Below, piece after piece: positions 56,206 through 64,000 of a stretch of DNA of 64,000 nucleotides. The number at the start of each line of letters is the position of its first letter. The first letter of the stretch is position 1. Source of the DNA: Campylobacter concisus. GTDB lineage: Bacteria; Campylobacterota; Campylobacteria; Campylobacterales; Campylobacteraceae. Location: positions 1 through 64,000 of the forward strand of contig NZ_NDYP01000010.1 of assembly GCF_002165775.1 (NCBI RefSeq), in the 5' to 3' direction. The position numbers were made by a program, and so were the translations under genes. The notes beneath the pieces were generated by a model, which worked only from the letters and a program-made list of their open reading frames with translations, was not told where the DNA came from and did no database searches.

Positions 56206-58272
56206 TTAGATTATTTTTATTTGATCAAGTGGTTTGTCTTTAATGCCCCATTGAGTCATAAAAACAAATCCATAAAGTATAGCAGCTACGATATAAGCAG
56301 TGTATTCGTTTGGTATAAGATTAAATTTCGCACATATATTTGGCACAAGAGCTAGTGGCACAACAGGGATCAAAAGAATACGCTCCCAAATTCTAAGTTT
56401 TGTGACATAGTAGCCTTGAAGTAAGCTTGAAAAAGCAAACATTCCCACGATTGCCATACCAAAGACAAGTAAAATTTCAAGTGGATTGCTCATCCAGACT
56501 ATTCCTTTTGAATCAAGCGGGTCGCCCTCATTTACGCTTTCTATTAGCATAAGTTTGTTGTTAAAGAAAAAGGCAAATGGTAAGATCGCTGTTCTTAGAT
56601 CATAAAAGAATCCTTGAACGCCAACGGTTATAGGATTTGCTTTGGCGATACCCGCTGCTGCGTATGCTGCGATACCAACTGGTGGTGTGTCATCAGCTAA
56701 AATTCCAAAGTAAAAAACAAAAAGATGCACAGCTATGGCTGGGATTAGAAAGCCATTTTTATGTGCCAAAAATAAAATAACAGGTGCCACAAGGCTTGAA
56801 ACTACGATGTAGTTTGCTGTTGTTGGAAGGCCCATTCCTAGTATAAGTGACATCATCGCAGTAAGAAGCAATATCATAACTATATTATCACCAGCAAGTA
56901 ACTCAACTAAATCTGAAAGTACTTGGCCAAGGCCAGTTAAAGAGATAGAGCCCACGATAATACCTGCAAGTGCGGTTGCTATAGCGATCGTTGTCATACT
57001 TTTTGCGGCTGCAACCATCGCCCAAAATATATCTTCAAAGCCTATTAACACATCATTTATTCCAACTTTTTCGCCACTTGCTAGTTTTTTAACTGGCTCT
57101 TGAAAGATCATTATTAAAAATAAAAATCCAATCGCATTAAATGCTGCAGCGATGGCTGACTCTTTTGCGATTAATAGCGTATAAAGCAAAATCAAAATCG
57201 GAGTTATATAGTGAAGTCCGCTTACAAAAATTTTAAATCTTGAGTGAAACTCGCTTTGATTTATACCTTTTAAGCCAAGCTTGACGCTCTCCAAATGAAC
57301 AATAAAAAATAGTGACAAATAGCAAGCAAAAGCTGGAATTACCGCTGCCATCATAACATTTGTATATGTCATGCCCAAAAACTCAGCGATGATAAAGGCA
57401 GCTGCGCCCATGATCGGAGGCATAAGCTGTCCATTTACGCCAGCAGCAACCTCGATGGCTCCAGCTTTTGTGCGTGAAAGACCAGCTTTTTTCATAAGTG
57501 GTATGGTAAATGTACCAACTGTTACAACATTTGCAGTGGAGCTTCCTGAAACCATACCTGTTAGTCCACTTGCGATGACCGAGGCTTTAGCTGGACCGCC
57601 TCTATATTTTCCAAGAAGAGAGAAAGCTAAATTTATGAAATATTGCCCAGCACCTGCCCTCTCAAGCAATGAGCCAAAAAGTACAAAAAGGTAGATAAAA
57701 CTAACGCTAACTCCGATAGGCACACCAAAGATGCCCTCAGTCGTTAAAAACATATGACCTGCTATCTTTTCAAAGCTGGCACCTTGATGAGCGATGATGT
57801 CTGGCATATAAGGACCAAAGTGATCATATATCAAAAATAATATACAAATAATTGGAAGTGCTGGCCCCATGACACGCCTGCCAGCCTCAAGCAAGACAAT
57901 GATCGCTAAAAACGATATGACGATATCTTGTGTGATATAATCCCCAGTCCTATCAGCTAGTTCATAAAAATAAACCGCTGGATAAAGCACAGCAACAACG
58001 CCTACCACACAAAAGACTAGATCGTAAAATGGCAAACTAGAATGTGCCTTTTTATGAAAAGTGACTGGATAAAGCAAAAATACAAGACCAACCGCAAAGG
58101 CTAAGTGTATTGAGCGCGAAATGTTAGTATTTAGCGGAAAATAAGCTATATAAAGCTGAAAAACTGACCAAGAAAAGCATACGATCGCAATGAAATAGTT
58201 GTAAAAATTGCTATTTATCTCCCTTGTTTTTACTTCGACAAATTGTTCTTCGTTGTCTTTGACTTCGTTCAT
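56206..58272 (-). CDS. TRAP transporter, fused small+large membrane subunits (TAXI type)
   Basis: 688 residues, about sixteen helices: a ~4-helix DctQ-like part fused to a DctM-like permease. GSSTANVVTVGTFTIPLMKKAG, NGQLMPPIMGAAAFIIAEF and GMGLPTTANYIVVSSLVAP are hallmarks of the 4TM/12TM TRAP permeases. With the TAXI receptor just upstream it forms a Na+-coupled uptake system; known TAXI systems take dicarboxylates or glutamate, but the ligand here is open. Confidence 0.93.
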   Translation of the reverse strand: MNEVKDNEEQFVEVKTREINSNFYNYFIAIVCFSWSVFQLYIAYFPLNTNISRSIHLAFAVGLVFLLYPVTFHKKAHSSLPFYDLVFCVVGVVAVLYPAVYFYELADRTGDYITQDIVISFLAIIVLLEAGRRVMGPALPIICILFLIYDHFGPYMPDIIAHQGASFEKIAGHMFLTTEGIFGVPIGVSVSFIYLFVLFGSLLERAGAGQYFINLAFSLLGKYRGGPAKASVIASGLTGMVSGSSTANVVTVGTFTIPLMKKAGLSRTKAGAIEVAAGVNGQLMPPIMGAAAFIIAEFLGMTYTNVMMAAVIPAFACYLSLFFIVHLESVKLGLKGINQSEFHSRFKIFVSGLHYITPILILLYTLLIAKESAIAAAFNAIGFLFLIMIFQEPVKKLASGEKVGINDVLIGFEDIFWAMVAAAKSMTTIAIATALAGIIVGSISLTGLGQVLSDLVELLAGDNIVMILLLTAMMSLILGMGLPTTANYIVVSSLVAPVILFLAHKNGFLIPAIAVHLFVFYFGILADDTPPVGIAAYAAAGIAKANPITVGVQGFFYDLRTAILPFAFFFNNKLMLIESVNEGDPLDSKGIVWMSNPLEILLVFGMAIVGMFAFSSLLQGYYVTKLRIWERILLIPVVPLALVPNICAKFNLIPNEYTAYIVAAILYGFVFMTQWGIKDKPLDQIKII

Positions 58273-58329
58273 CTCTCTCCTTTAAAATTTAAATATAAAA
58301 ATTAAAAAATTTGCATATTTAAATTTTAT

Positions 58330-58348
58330 CCAGAGGCAAAGCCCCTGG
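58330..58348 (-). other. Hairpin between TAXI receptor and TRAP permease genes
   Basis: Minus-strand CCAGGGGC and GCCTCTGG form an 8-base-pair stem (one G-U) with loop TTT, eight bases after the receptor stop. No T run follows, so it may stabilise the receptor mRNA and reduce read-through, giving more receptor than permease. Confidence 0.55.
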
Positions 58349-58355
58349 AAATGGA

Positions 58356-59297
58356 TTATTTTAAGATGCCAGCCTCTTTAAATGCAGCCTCTGCAGCTGG
58401 GTGAAGCGGAGCTGAAAGACCTTGAACAAGATCTTCTTTGTTTACTGATTTTAGCGCTGGGTGAAGAGTTTTGTACTCATCAAAATTATCTAAAATAGCT
58501 TTTATCACAGCTTTTACAGCCTCATCTTTTGTGTCTTTATTGGTTACCAAAACAGCCTTTACACCGATAGTATTTACATCGTGATCAACGCCGTCATATG
58601 AACCTTTTGGTATCACACCTTTTGCGAAGTATGGCTTCTCTTTAAGAAGATTATCGATCTCGCTGCCTTCGATATTTAGGATATCAATCGGTAAAGATGT
58701 CGCAGCATCAGTGATGTTTGCAGTTGGGTGTCCGACAACAAAGCTATATCCGTCTATCTTTTTATCTTTTAGTGCGTGTGGGCATTCACCAACTGTTAAA
58801 ACGCCGCGGTAGCCTAGTTTTGAAACATCAAAGCCTTTTGCTTTAAAGACTTCAAGTGTACTCACTTCGTTGCCACTGCCTGGGTTTCCGACGTTATATT
58901 TTTTACCTGCAAATGAAGCAAGATCACTTGTAAGACCGCTATCTTTTGCCACAACAAATGCAAGAAGTTCTGGATAGATAGCAACTACTGAGCGTAAATT
59001 TTCATCTTTTGCTCCGTCAAATTTGCCAGTGCCGTTAAATTTATCATAGACAACGTCACTTTGAACAAAGCCAAATGTAAGCTCTTTTTTCAAAACGTTA
59101 TTTACGTTGTAAACCGAGCCGCCAGTTGATTGGACTGAGCATTTTACATTAGTATTTTTGTTTGCTAAACGGCAAATCGCTCCACCTATCGGATAATAAG
59201 TGCCTGTCATGCCGCCAGTACCGATACTAATAAATTCTTTTGCTGAAAGAGTTGTTGCTAAAAGCAAGCCAGCAAGTGCCAAAGAAGTAGTTTTCAT
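58356..59297 (-). CDS. TAXI-family TRAP solute receptor
   Basis: 313 residues with signal peptide MKTTSLALAGLLLATTLSA. The mature N-terminus FISIGTGGMTGTYYPIGGAICRL and CSVQSTGGSVYNVNNV match TAXI (TRAP-associated extracytoplasmic immunogenic) receptors. GVLTVGECPHALKDKKIDGYS holds an unusual cysteine. It delivers a solute to the TRAP permease encoded 83 bases downstream. Confidence 0.93.
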   Translation of the reverse strand: MKTTSLALAGLLLATTLSAKEFISIGTGGMTGTYYPIGGAICRLANKNTNVKCSVQSTGGSVYNVNNVLKKELTFGFVQSDVVYDKFNGTGKFDGAKDENLRSVVAIYPELLAFVVAKDSGLTSDLASFAGKKYNVGNPGSGNEVSTLEVFKAKGFDVSKLGYRGVLTVGECPHALKDKKIDGYSFVVGHPTANITDAATSLPIDILNIEGSEIDNLLKEKPYFAKGVIPKGSYDGVDHDVNTIGVKAVLVTNKDTKDEAVKAVIKAILDNFDEYKTLHPALKSVNKEDLVQGLSAPLHPAAEAAFKEAGILK

Positions 59298-59612
59298 CTA
59301 AGATCCTTTCAAGAAATTTAAGGCTATTTTATTCTATAAATTTAGCTTTTTACCTTATTTGATATGATATTTTCATGCCGTTTTAGTAAAGTTGCAACCA
59401 TTCTACACAATCAAGACTTAAAAAAATATTTTCTTAAGACTAAATTTATATTTATTTGTTAGTCAAAATAAATTTGATAAACCGGCTATTTAAATATCAT
59501 TTTTTATTGTATAATCCACCGCAGTTCTAAGTTTTAGAAAAACTGTTGCAAATTTACAACTAACCAATAGCTTTTTACAAATGTTAATAACAATCAAATT
59601 TTGGAGGTTTTT
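59298..59612. other. Divergent regulatory region between TAXI receptor and pstS
   Basis: 315 A+T-rich bases with no ORF. It contains a TATAAT at 59510 and an inverted repeat at 59525 on the pstS side. No further structure was seen. Confidence 0.6.
59510..59539 (+). promoter_or_regulatory. pst promoter and adjacent dyad
   Basis: TATAAT (59510-59515) is followed nine bases later by the perfect inverted repeat TTCTAA-GTT-TTAGAA (59525-59539), which would overlap the transcription start. The dyad is a candidate repressor or structural site; it does not look like the known direct-repeat Pho box. Confidence 0.5.
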
Positions 59613-60485
59613 ATGAAAAAATCACTTATGTTGGCCGCTTCAATGCTGCTTTTATCTTTAAATTATGCTTCTGGTGCAGACGAAAAAACGCAAGTTAGCT
59701 TTAGTGGCTCATCTACTCTGGCTCCAGTCATTGCTAAAATTTCAACCGACTTTATTGAAAAGTACGAGACTTGGGATAAAGTAGATAGCTCTTTACCAAA
59801 CAAAAATATCACCATTTTTGTCTCAGCTGGTGGCTCAGGTGCTGGCGTGAAAGCCGTGCTTGATCATGTCGCTGACTTTGGCATGTTAGCTCGCGATATA
59901 AAAGATAGCGAAAAGGCAAAGATCAAGGATATGAAAGCCTATACGCTTGGCATAGACGCACTTTGTGTGGCTGTAAACCCAGAAAATGAGGTGATAAAGC
60001 TAAAGGGCGGAAATTTAAGCAAAGATGAGATCGTCAAAATTTTCTCAGGCGAGTATAAAAAGTGGAGCGACCTTGACAAATCCCTACCAAATGACGAAAT
60101 AGTCGTAGTTACAAGAGATCTTGGTGGCGGTGCTCACGAGGTATTTCAAAAAAAGATCATGAAAGATGTCAAAGTTAGCAAAAACGTCATCCAATCACCT
60201 TCCATGGGTGCTCTTGTCTCAAAAATCATCGAAAATAAAAACGCTATTGGCTACGCTTCTTTTGGTATCACAAACCAAAACAAAGGCAAGCTAATACCGC
60301 TAAATATTGACGGCGTCGAGCCAACTGTGAAAAATATAGTTGATGGCAAATACTACATCTCTCGTCCGCTCATCATCGTAAAAAGTGGCAAGTTAAGCAA
60401 AACTGAGCAAATTTTTGTTGATGTGCTAAATTCAGCCGAAGGTCAAAAGACTATCGAAAAAATGGGATTTATACCAGTAAAATAG
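59613..60485 (+). CDS. pstS: PstS-family phosphate-binding protein
   Basis: 290 residues from ATG 59613 (TTGGAGGT upstream). Signal peptide MKKSLMLAASMLLLSLNYASG, then the ligand-loop motif FSGSSTLAPVI, SAGGSGAGVKAV and TRDLGGGAHEVF, where phosphate hydrogen-bonding serines and arginine are expected. It scavenges inorganic phosphate in the periplasm. First of four coupled genes; the pstC start is 3 bases after its stop. Confidence 0.9.
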   Translation: MKKSLMLAASMLLLSLNYASGADEKTQVSFSGSSTLAPVIAKISTDFIEKYETWDKVDSSLPNKNITIFVSAGGSGAGVKAVLDHVADFGMLARDIKDSEKAKIKDMKAYTLGIDALCVAVNPENEVIKLKGGNLSKDEIVKIFSGEYKKWSDLDKSLPNDEIVVVTRDLGGGAHEVFQKKIMKDVKVSKNVIQSPSMGALVSKIIENKNAIGYASFGITNQNKGKLIPLNIDGVEPTVKNIVDGKYYISRPLIIVKSGKLSKTEQIFVDVLNSAEGQKTIEKMGFIPVK

Positions 60486-60488
60486 CCA

Positions 60489-61346
60489 ATGACAGGGCAA
60501 ATTTTTAAAGGCACGATATATCTTTTTACACTTTTATCCGCCATGCTTTTGCTTTTACTCGTGGGGTTTTTACTGCTAAATTCCACGAGTTTCTTTACAG
60601 AAGTAAGCCTCTTTGACTTTTTACTAAATGACGACTGGGACGTTAGTACAGAGCCTTTTAGCTTTGGACTGTTTAATATCCTAGTCGCAAATTTTGTAGT
60701 TGCGTTTTTAGCTTGCATATTTTCATTTTTTATCTCGCTTGGCGTTACTATATTTATTTGCTTTTTTGCGAGCGCCTGGCTTAGGCACGTGCTAGACTGG
60801 ATGATACGGATACTAGCTGGCATACCATCTATCATATATGGATTTTTCGCGCTTTACACGGTTGTAAAAATTTTAGAGTCAGGGTTAAAAATGTCCGCTG
60901 GCGAGTCAGTCTTAGCAGCTAGCCTCATCCTTAGCGTCATGATACTGCCTTTTTTTACCTCGCATTTGCTCCAAAGTGTTGATCTGCTAAAGCAAAATTT
61001 CAAAACAAACTCGGATGCGCTTGGCGTAAGCACAGGATATTTTATAAGAAAAATAATTTTTAGAAAATCCATAAAAGCAAGCATTTCAGGCTTTATACTC
61101 GCATTTTCAAGGGCAGCTGGCGAGACGATGGCTGTGATGATGGTTATAGGCAACACCCCGCTTTTTCCGCACCTGCTCTCAAAAGCCCAGACCATACCAT
61201 CTCTAATAGCCCTTGAAATGGGTATGAGCGAGGCTGGTAGCTTGCACTATCACGCCCTAATAGCAAGCGGATTTGTCCTGCTTGTTTTTATATTTTTGCT
61301 AAATATTTTTATCTTTAAATTTGAGAAAAACAATGAACGCTTTTAA
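60489..61346 (+). CDS. pstC: Phosphate ABC transporter permease PstC
   Basis: 285 residues with six helices. The cytoplasmic EAA-type loop is seen in ALGVSTGYFIRKIIFRKSIKASISG followed by AFSRAAGETMAVMMVIGNTP, typical of PstC (read in parts). AGIPSIIYGFFALY is the conserved first-half motif. It overlaps pstA by 14 bases. Confidence 0.92.
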   Translation: MTGQIFKGTIYLFTLLSAMLLLLLVGFLLLNSTSFFTEVSLFDFLLNDDWDVSTEPFSFGLFNILVANFVVAFLACIFSFFISLGVTIFICFFASAWLRHVLDWMIRILAGIPSIIYGFFALYTVVKILESGLKMSAGESVLAASLILSVMILPFFTSHLLQSVDLLKQNFKTNSDALGVSTGYFIRKIIFRKSIKASISGFILAFSRAAGETMAVMMVIGNTPLFPHLLSKAQTIPSLIALEMGMSEAGSLHYHALIASGFVLLVFIFLLNIFIFKFEKNNERF

Positions 61347-62190
61347 AGATCATCTAGTCAAATTTTACGCTTATCTTTGCGTATTTATAGTGGTTGCGGT
61401 GATATTTTGGATATTTTATTTCATCTTTGCAAATGGCATCTCTCAGATAAATTTAGACTTTCTAACCAAAAATCCGCAAGGTTTAAATTTAGGTGAGAGT
61501 GGTGGCATAAGAGACGCTATCATAGGCTCATTTTTGCTGATGATACTATCTATGATATTTTCTGCACTTCTTGGCGTTAGCTGCGCCATTTATAGGCAAA
61601 TTTACTGCACCTCTGGCACGATCAAGCTTGGTCTTAAATTTATCATCCAAACGATGGCCTCCATACCTTCTATCTTGCTTGGGATGTTTGTTTATGGGCT
61701 TTTTATCGTTAGCCTTGATATCCCTAAAAGCCTACTAACAGCTAGCATTACGCTTGCTTTGATGGTCTTTCCATTTGTTGAAGTAAGCGTTGAAAAGGTG
61801 ATCTCGCAGATCGATGAAAAGATGTTAAGAGATAGCTTCGCACTTGGCGTTGATAAAAATTTCATGGCTAGAAAGCTAGTTTTGCCAACTATTAGAAAAA
61901 ATATCATATCTATCTTGATACTAGCTGGCAGCTACGCCATAGGGGCTACCGCACCGCTACTTTTAACAGGGGTCGTCTTCATGGCAAAGGCCGAAGGCCT
62001 GCTCTCGCCAGTCATGGCACTGCCTTTTCACCTGCACATGCTTTTAAGCCAGTCAGTCGCAACTCAAAATGCCTACGCCACGGCGCTTGTGATCATTTTT
62101 ATACTGATCATTTTGCACTTGCTTTCAGCCGTAGTTTTATTTGATATAGGAGAGAAAATTGCCAGATATTTTAAACATAAAAGATCTTAG
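61333..62190 (+). CDS. pstA: Phosphate ABC transporter permease PstA
   Basis: 285 residues from ATG 61333 (a TTG at 61321 is possible). Six helices; MASIPSILLGMFVYGLF, EKMLRDSFALGVDKNFMARKLVLPTI and GATAPLLLTGVVF match PstA. Its end overlaps pstB by 32 bases. Confidence 0.92.
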   Translation: MNAFKDHLVKFYAYLCVFIVVAVIFWIFYFIFANGISQINLDFLTKNPQGLNLGESGGIRDAIIGSFLLMILSMIFSALLGVSCAIYRQIYCTSGTIKLGLKFIIQTMASIPSILLGMFVYGLFIVSLDIPKSLLTASITLALMVFPFVEVSVEKVISQIDEKMLRDSFALGVDKNFMARKLVLPTIRKNIISILILAGSYAIGATAPLLLTGVVFMAKAEGLLSPVMALPFHLHMLLSQSVATQNAYATALVIIFILIILHLLSAVVLFDIGEKIARYFKHKRS

Positions 62191-62824
62191 TATCTTTTAC
62201 CAAGATAATGAAATTTTAAAAGATCTAAATTTAAACATCGCCGAAAACGAGATCATCTGCCTAATGGGCAGCTCAGGATGTGGCAAATCGACATTTCTTT
62301 CAGCGCTAAATGGCTTTTTAGAGCAAAAAGGCGGCAGATATAGCGGAGAGATACTATTTAAAGGTGAAAATATCAAAAATAAGGGCGAAATTTGGCTAAG
62401 ACGAAAACTAGCCATACTCTTTCAAGATGCCACACTCTTTCCCTTTAGCGTAGAAAGAAATTTGACCTATGCGATGGAATTTTACGAGGGCAGCATAAAA
62501 GATAAGCAAAAAAGGGTAGAAGAGCTACTTAAAAGCGTAAATTTACTAGGTGAAATAAGTGACCTAGATATGCCAGCTAGCAAGCTCTCTGGTGGTCAAA
62601 AGCAAAGACTTTGCATCGCAAGGATGCTAACTACAAAACCTGAAGTGCTCATGCTTGACGAGCCTTGCTCATCGCTTGATATGAAAAATATTTTGATCGT
62701 AGAGGAGCTTTTAAAAAGCTTGTCGCAAAGATATACGATCATCATCACCACGCACAATGAAGAGCAGGCAAAAAGGCTTGGCGGCAGGATAGTTCGAATT
62801 GTAGATAAGAAATTTACATTTTAA
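62159..62824 (+). CDS. pstB: Phosphate ABC transporter ATPase PstB-like, short
   Basis: 221 residues from a TTG start with AGGAGAG upstream. Walker A MGSSGCGKST, Q-loop LFQDATLFPFSV, signature LSGGQKQRLCIARML, Walker B LMLDEPCSSLD and H-loop TTHNEEQ are complete. It is about 30 residues shorter than typical PstB and uses MGSSGCG rather than GPSGCG, so it is a diverged member. Position makes it the ATPase of the pst transporter. No phoU follows. Confidence 0.85.
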   Translation: MPDILNIKDLSIFYQDNEILKDLNLNIAENEIICLMGSSGCGKSTFLSALNGFLEQKGGRYSGEILFKGENIKNKGEIWLRRKLAILFQDATLFPFSVERNLTYAMEFYEGSIKDKQKRVEELLKSVNLLGEISDLDMPASKLSGGQKQRLCIARMLTTKPEVLMLDEPCSSLDMKNILIVEELLKSLSQRYTIIITTHNEEQAKRLGGRIVRIVDKKFTF

Positions 62825-62825
62825 A

Positions 62826-62846
62826 AGAGCTAGAAATTCTAGCTCT
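62826..62846. terminator. Bidirectional terminator between pstB and aguB
   Basis: AGAGCTAG and CTAGCTCT pair perfectly around a 5-base loop in the 26-base convergent gap. TTTT follows on the minus strand and AAATTT on the plus strand. Confidence 0.7.
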
Positions 62847-62850
62847 AAAT

Positions 62851-63723
62851 TTAGTCGATAAACCTCTTTGTGATATTTGCGTAGGCATCGATCCTACGGT
62901 CTCTTAAAAATGGCCAAATTCTGCGCACTTCTTCGCTTCTTTTCATATCTATTTCAACGATCTTGCAAAGCTCATCTGTGCTATTTGCACGGAAAAGCTG
63001 CTCGCCTTGTGGCCCAAAAACAAAACTATTTCCCCAAAACTTAATCCCATCCATCACGCCGCTATCATCTTTTTCAAAGCCCACACGATTTACCGCAACA
63101 ACCGGCAGGCCATTTGCCACGCTGTGACCTCTTTGAACTGCCACCCATGCTTCAAGCTGTCTTGACTTTTCATCGTCACTATCGCCCTCAAACCAGCCAA
63201 TAGCCGTTGGGTAGATGAGAATTTTCGCCCCTTTTAGTGCCATCAGCCTTGCTGCCTCTGGGTACCACTGATCCCAACACACCAAAACGCCAAGCTTGCC
63301 AAGGCTTGTTTCAATTGGCTCAAAGCCAATGTCGCCAGGCGTGAAGTAAAATTTCTCGTAAAATCCAGGGTCATCAGGAATATGCATTTTTCGGTATTTG
63401 CCAGCCACGCTGCCGTCACGCTCAAAGACAAAGGCGGTGTTGTGATAAAGTCCGTCAGCCCTCTTTTCAAAAAGCGAAGTGACCAAAACCACGCCATTTT
63501 CTTTTGCCACCCTGCCCCAAAAAGCGACATCTTCTTGCCACTCGTTTGCGTGATCAAAGAAATTTGTATCCTCGCTTTGGCAAAAGTATTGCGTCTGATG
63601 CAGCTCTTGGCAGACGACTAGATCGGCGCTGCCTTTTTTTGCCTCGGCGATTAGCTCAAGTGTCTTTGCGATAGTCGCCTCTTTTGTCCCTTTAAATTCT
63701 TGTTGAAGTAGTGCTACTTTCAT
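62851..63723 (-). CDS. aguB: N-carbamoylputrescine amidase
   Basis: 290 residues, standard length for AguB. The nitrilase-type triad is visible: glutamate in VVCQELHQTQYF, lysine in YRKMHIPDDPGFYEKFYF and cysteine in GVLVCWDQWYPEAARLM. It converts N-carbamoylputrescine to putrescine in the agmatine route of polyamine synthesis. No agmatine deiminase lies within the window. It is followed upstream, one base away, by the cation transporter gene. Confidence 0.93.
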   Translation of the reverse strand: MKVALLQQEFKGTKEATIAKTLELIAEAKKGSADLVVCQELHQTQYFCQSEDTNFFDHANEWQEDVAFWGRVAKENGVVLVTSLFEKRADGLYHNTAFVFERDGSVAGKYRKMHIPDDPGFYEKFYFTPGDIGFEPIETSLGKLGVLVCWDQWYPEAARLMALKGAKILIYPTAIGWFEGDSDDEKSRQLEAWVAVQRGHSVANGLPVVAVNRVGFEKDDSGVMDGIKFWGNSFVFGPQGEQLFRANSTDELCKIVEIDMKRSEEVRRIWPFLRDRRIDAYANITKRFID

Positions 63724-63724
63724 C

Positions 63725-64000
63725 TCATTTCCCTTCTTTGTCGTTGTATGGGTCTAAATGCGTGGTTATCTGCCACGAATAATCCCTAAATTTCTCTCTT
63801 ATCTCGGCTTCAAGCGAGTCGGCCACCTCGTGCGCGTCGTAAAGCGAGATATCTTTGTCAAAAACTAAATGCAGCGTTAAAAATATGGTATTTGCGCTCT
63901 GCCTTGTGTTTAGGTAGTGAAAATCAGAAATTCTCTGCTTTGCCTTTATCATCTTGATGATCTCATCTGTGACCTCAGGGCTTGCTGCGTGATCTAGCAA
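63725..64000 (-). CDS. Cation diffusion facilitator, C-terminal domain (partial)
   Basis: Only the last ~92 codons are inside the window; the frame is still open at base 64000. The piece MLDHAASPEVTDEII, then ISDFHYLNTRQSANTIFLTLHLVFD and SWQITTHLDPYND in parts, matches the cytoplasmic domain of FieF/YiiP-type Zn/Fe exporters. The internal TTG at the window edge is not the real start. The gene precedes aguB by one base. Confidence 0.85.
   Translation of the reverse strand: MLDHAASPEVTDEIIKMIKAKQRISDFHYLNTRQSANTIFLTLHLVFDKDISLYDAHEVADSLEAEIREKFRDYSWQITTHLDPYNDKEGK

Overview
The window reads as chromosome of a flagellated epsilonproteobacterium, most probably a Campylobacter (C. concisus-like by gene content; the species is an inference). 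Support comes from the A+T-rich, densely overlapping genes, the RNase Y, short ComEC and DKNYY-type proteins, and the run glmU-coaBC-hypothetical-uppS-prepilin peptidase-LptF/G-truA, which I recall as conserved in Campylobacter.

Layout. 1-3226: end of ispG, then dnaB and a short ComEC-type DNA channel. 3223-12619 (minus): one very compact unit, motA-motB-fliP followed without a gap by a complete RND efflux set (TolC, adaptor, pump, second TolC) and an EamA exporter. 12756-19128 (plus): the glmU-to-truA housekeeping unit. 19129-19535: a decayed stretch with a start-less ORF remnant, a short direct repeat and a hairpin. 19536-19979: a ComEA-like helix-hairpin-helix protein. 20203-25450 (minus): a full rRNA operon (16S, tRNA-Ile, tRNA-Ala, 23S, 5S) with clear processing stems. 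25717-30344 (minus): 5-formyl-THF cyclo-ligase, RNase Y, a SYLF protein, DedA and a DUF945-like protein. 30394-33562 (plus): a thioredoxin lipoprotein, ftsY, a VanZ-like protein and radA. 33708-38759: mixed genes including acpS, fliL, ybaK, a MidA-like methyltransferase, a UPF0126/TRIC channel and a second SYLF protein.

The most interesting region is 38910-43472. A Fur-family regulator is followed by an HMA-like protein without CxxC, a membrane-tailed ferritin-like protein, three small glycine-rich membrane proteins (one with a lysine-rich tail) and a divergent P1B-type ATPase in which the usual CPC is replaced by YSC. This matches the general plan of ferrosome (fez) clusters, which build membrane-bounded iron-phosphate granules around a P1B-6 ATPase. 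Four consecutive small proteins share a glycine-zipper membrane segment. A 10-base sequence occurs in opposite orientation before the regulator and before the operon. An AGCS amino-acid symporter, a small membrane protein and a ModD-like enzyme follow closely and may be cotranscribed.

46417-64000: a BetT-type BCCT transporter that is clearly richer in G+C than its surroundings, two tandem DKNYY-type membrane proteins, an Uup-like ABC-F protein, a MATE exporter, a YgjP-type metalloprotease, an Hcp/Sel1 cysteine-rich secreted protein, a TAXI-TRAP transporter, a pstSCAB-like phosphate uptake operon, N-carbamoylputrescine amidase and the end of a cation diffusion facilitator. I saw no insertion sequences, prophage genes or CRISPR array.
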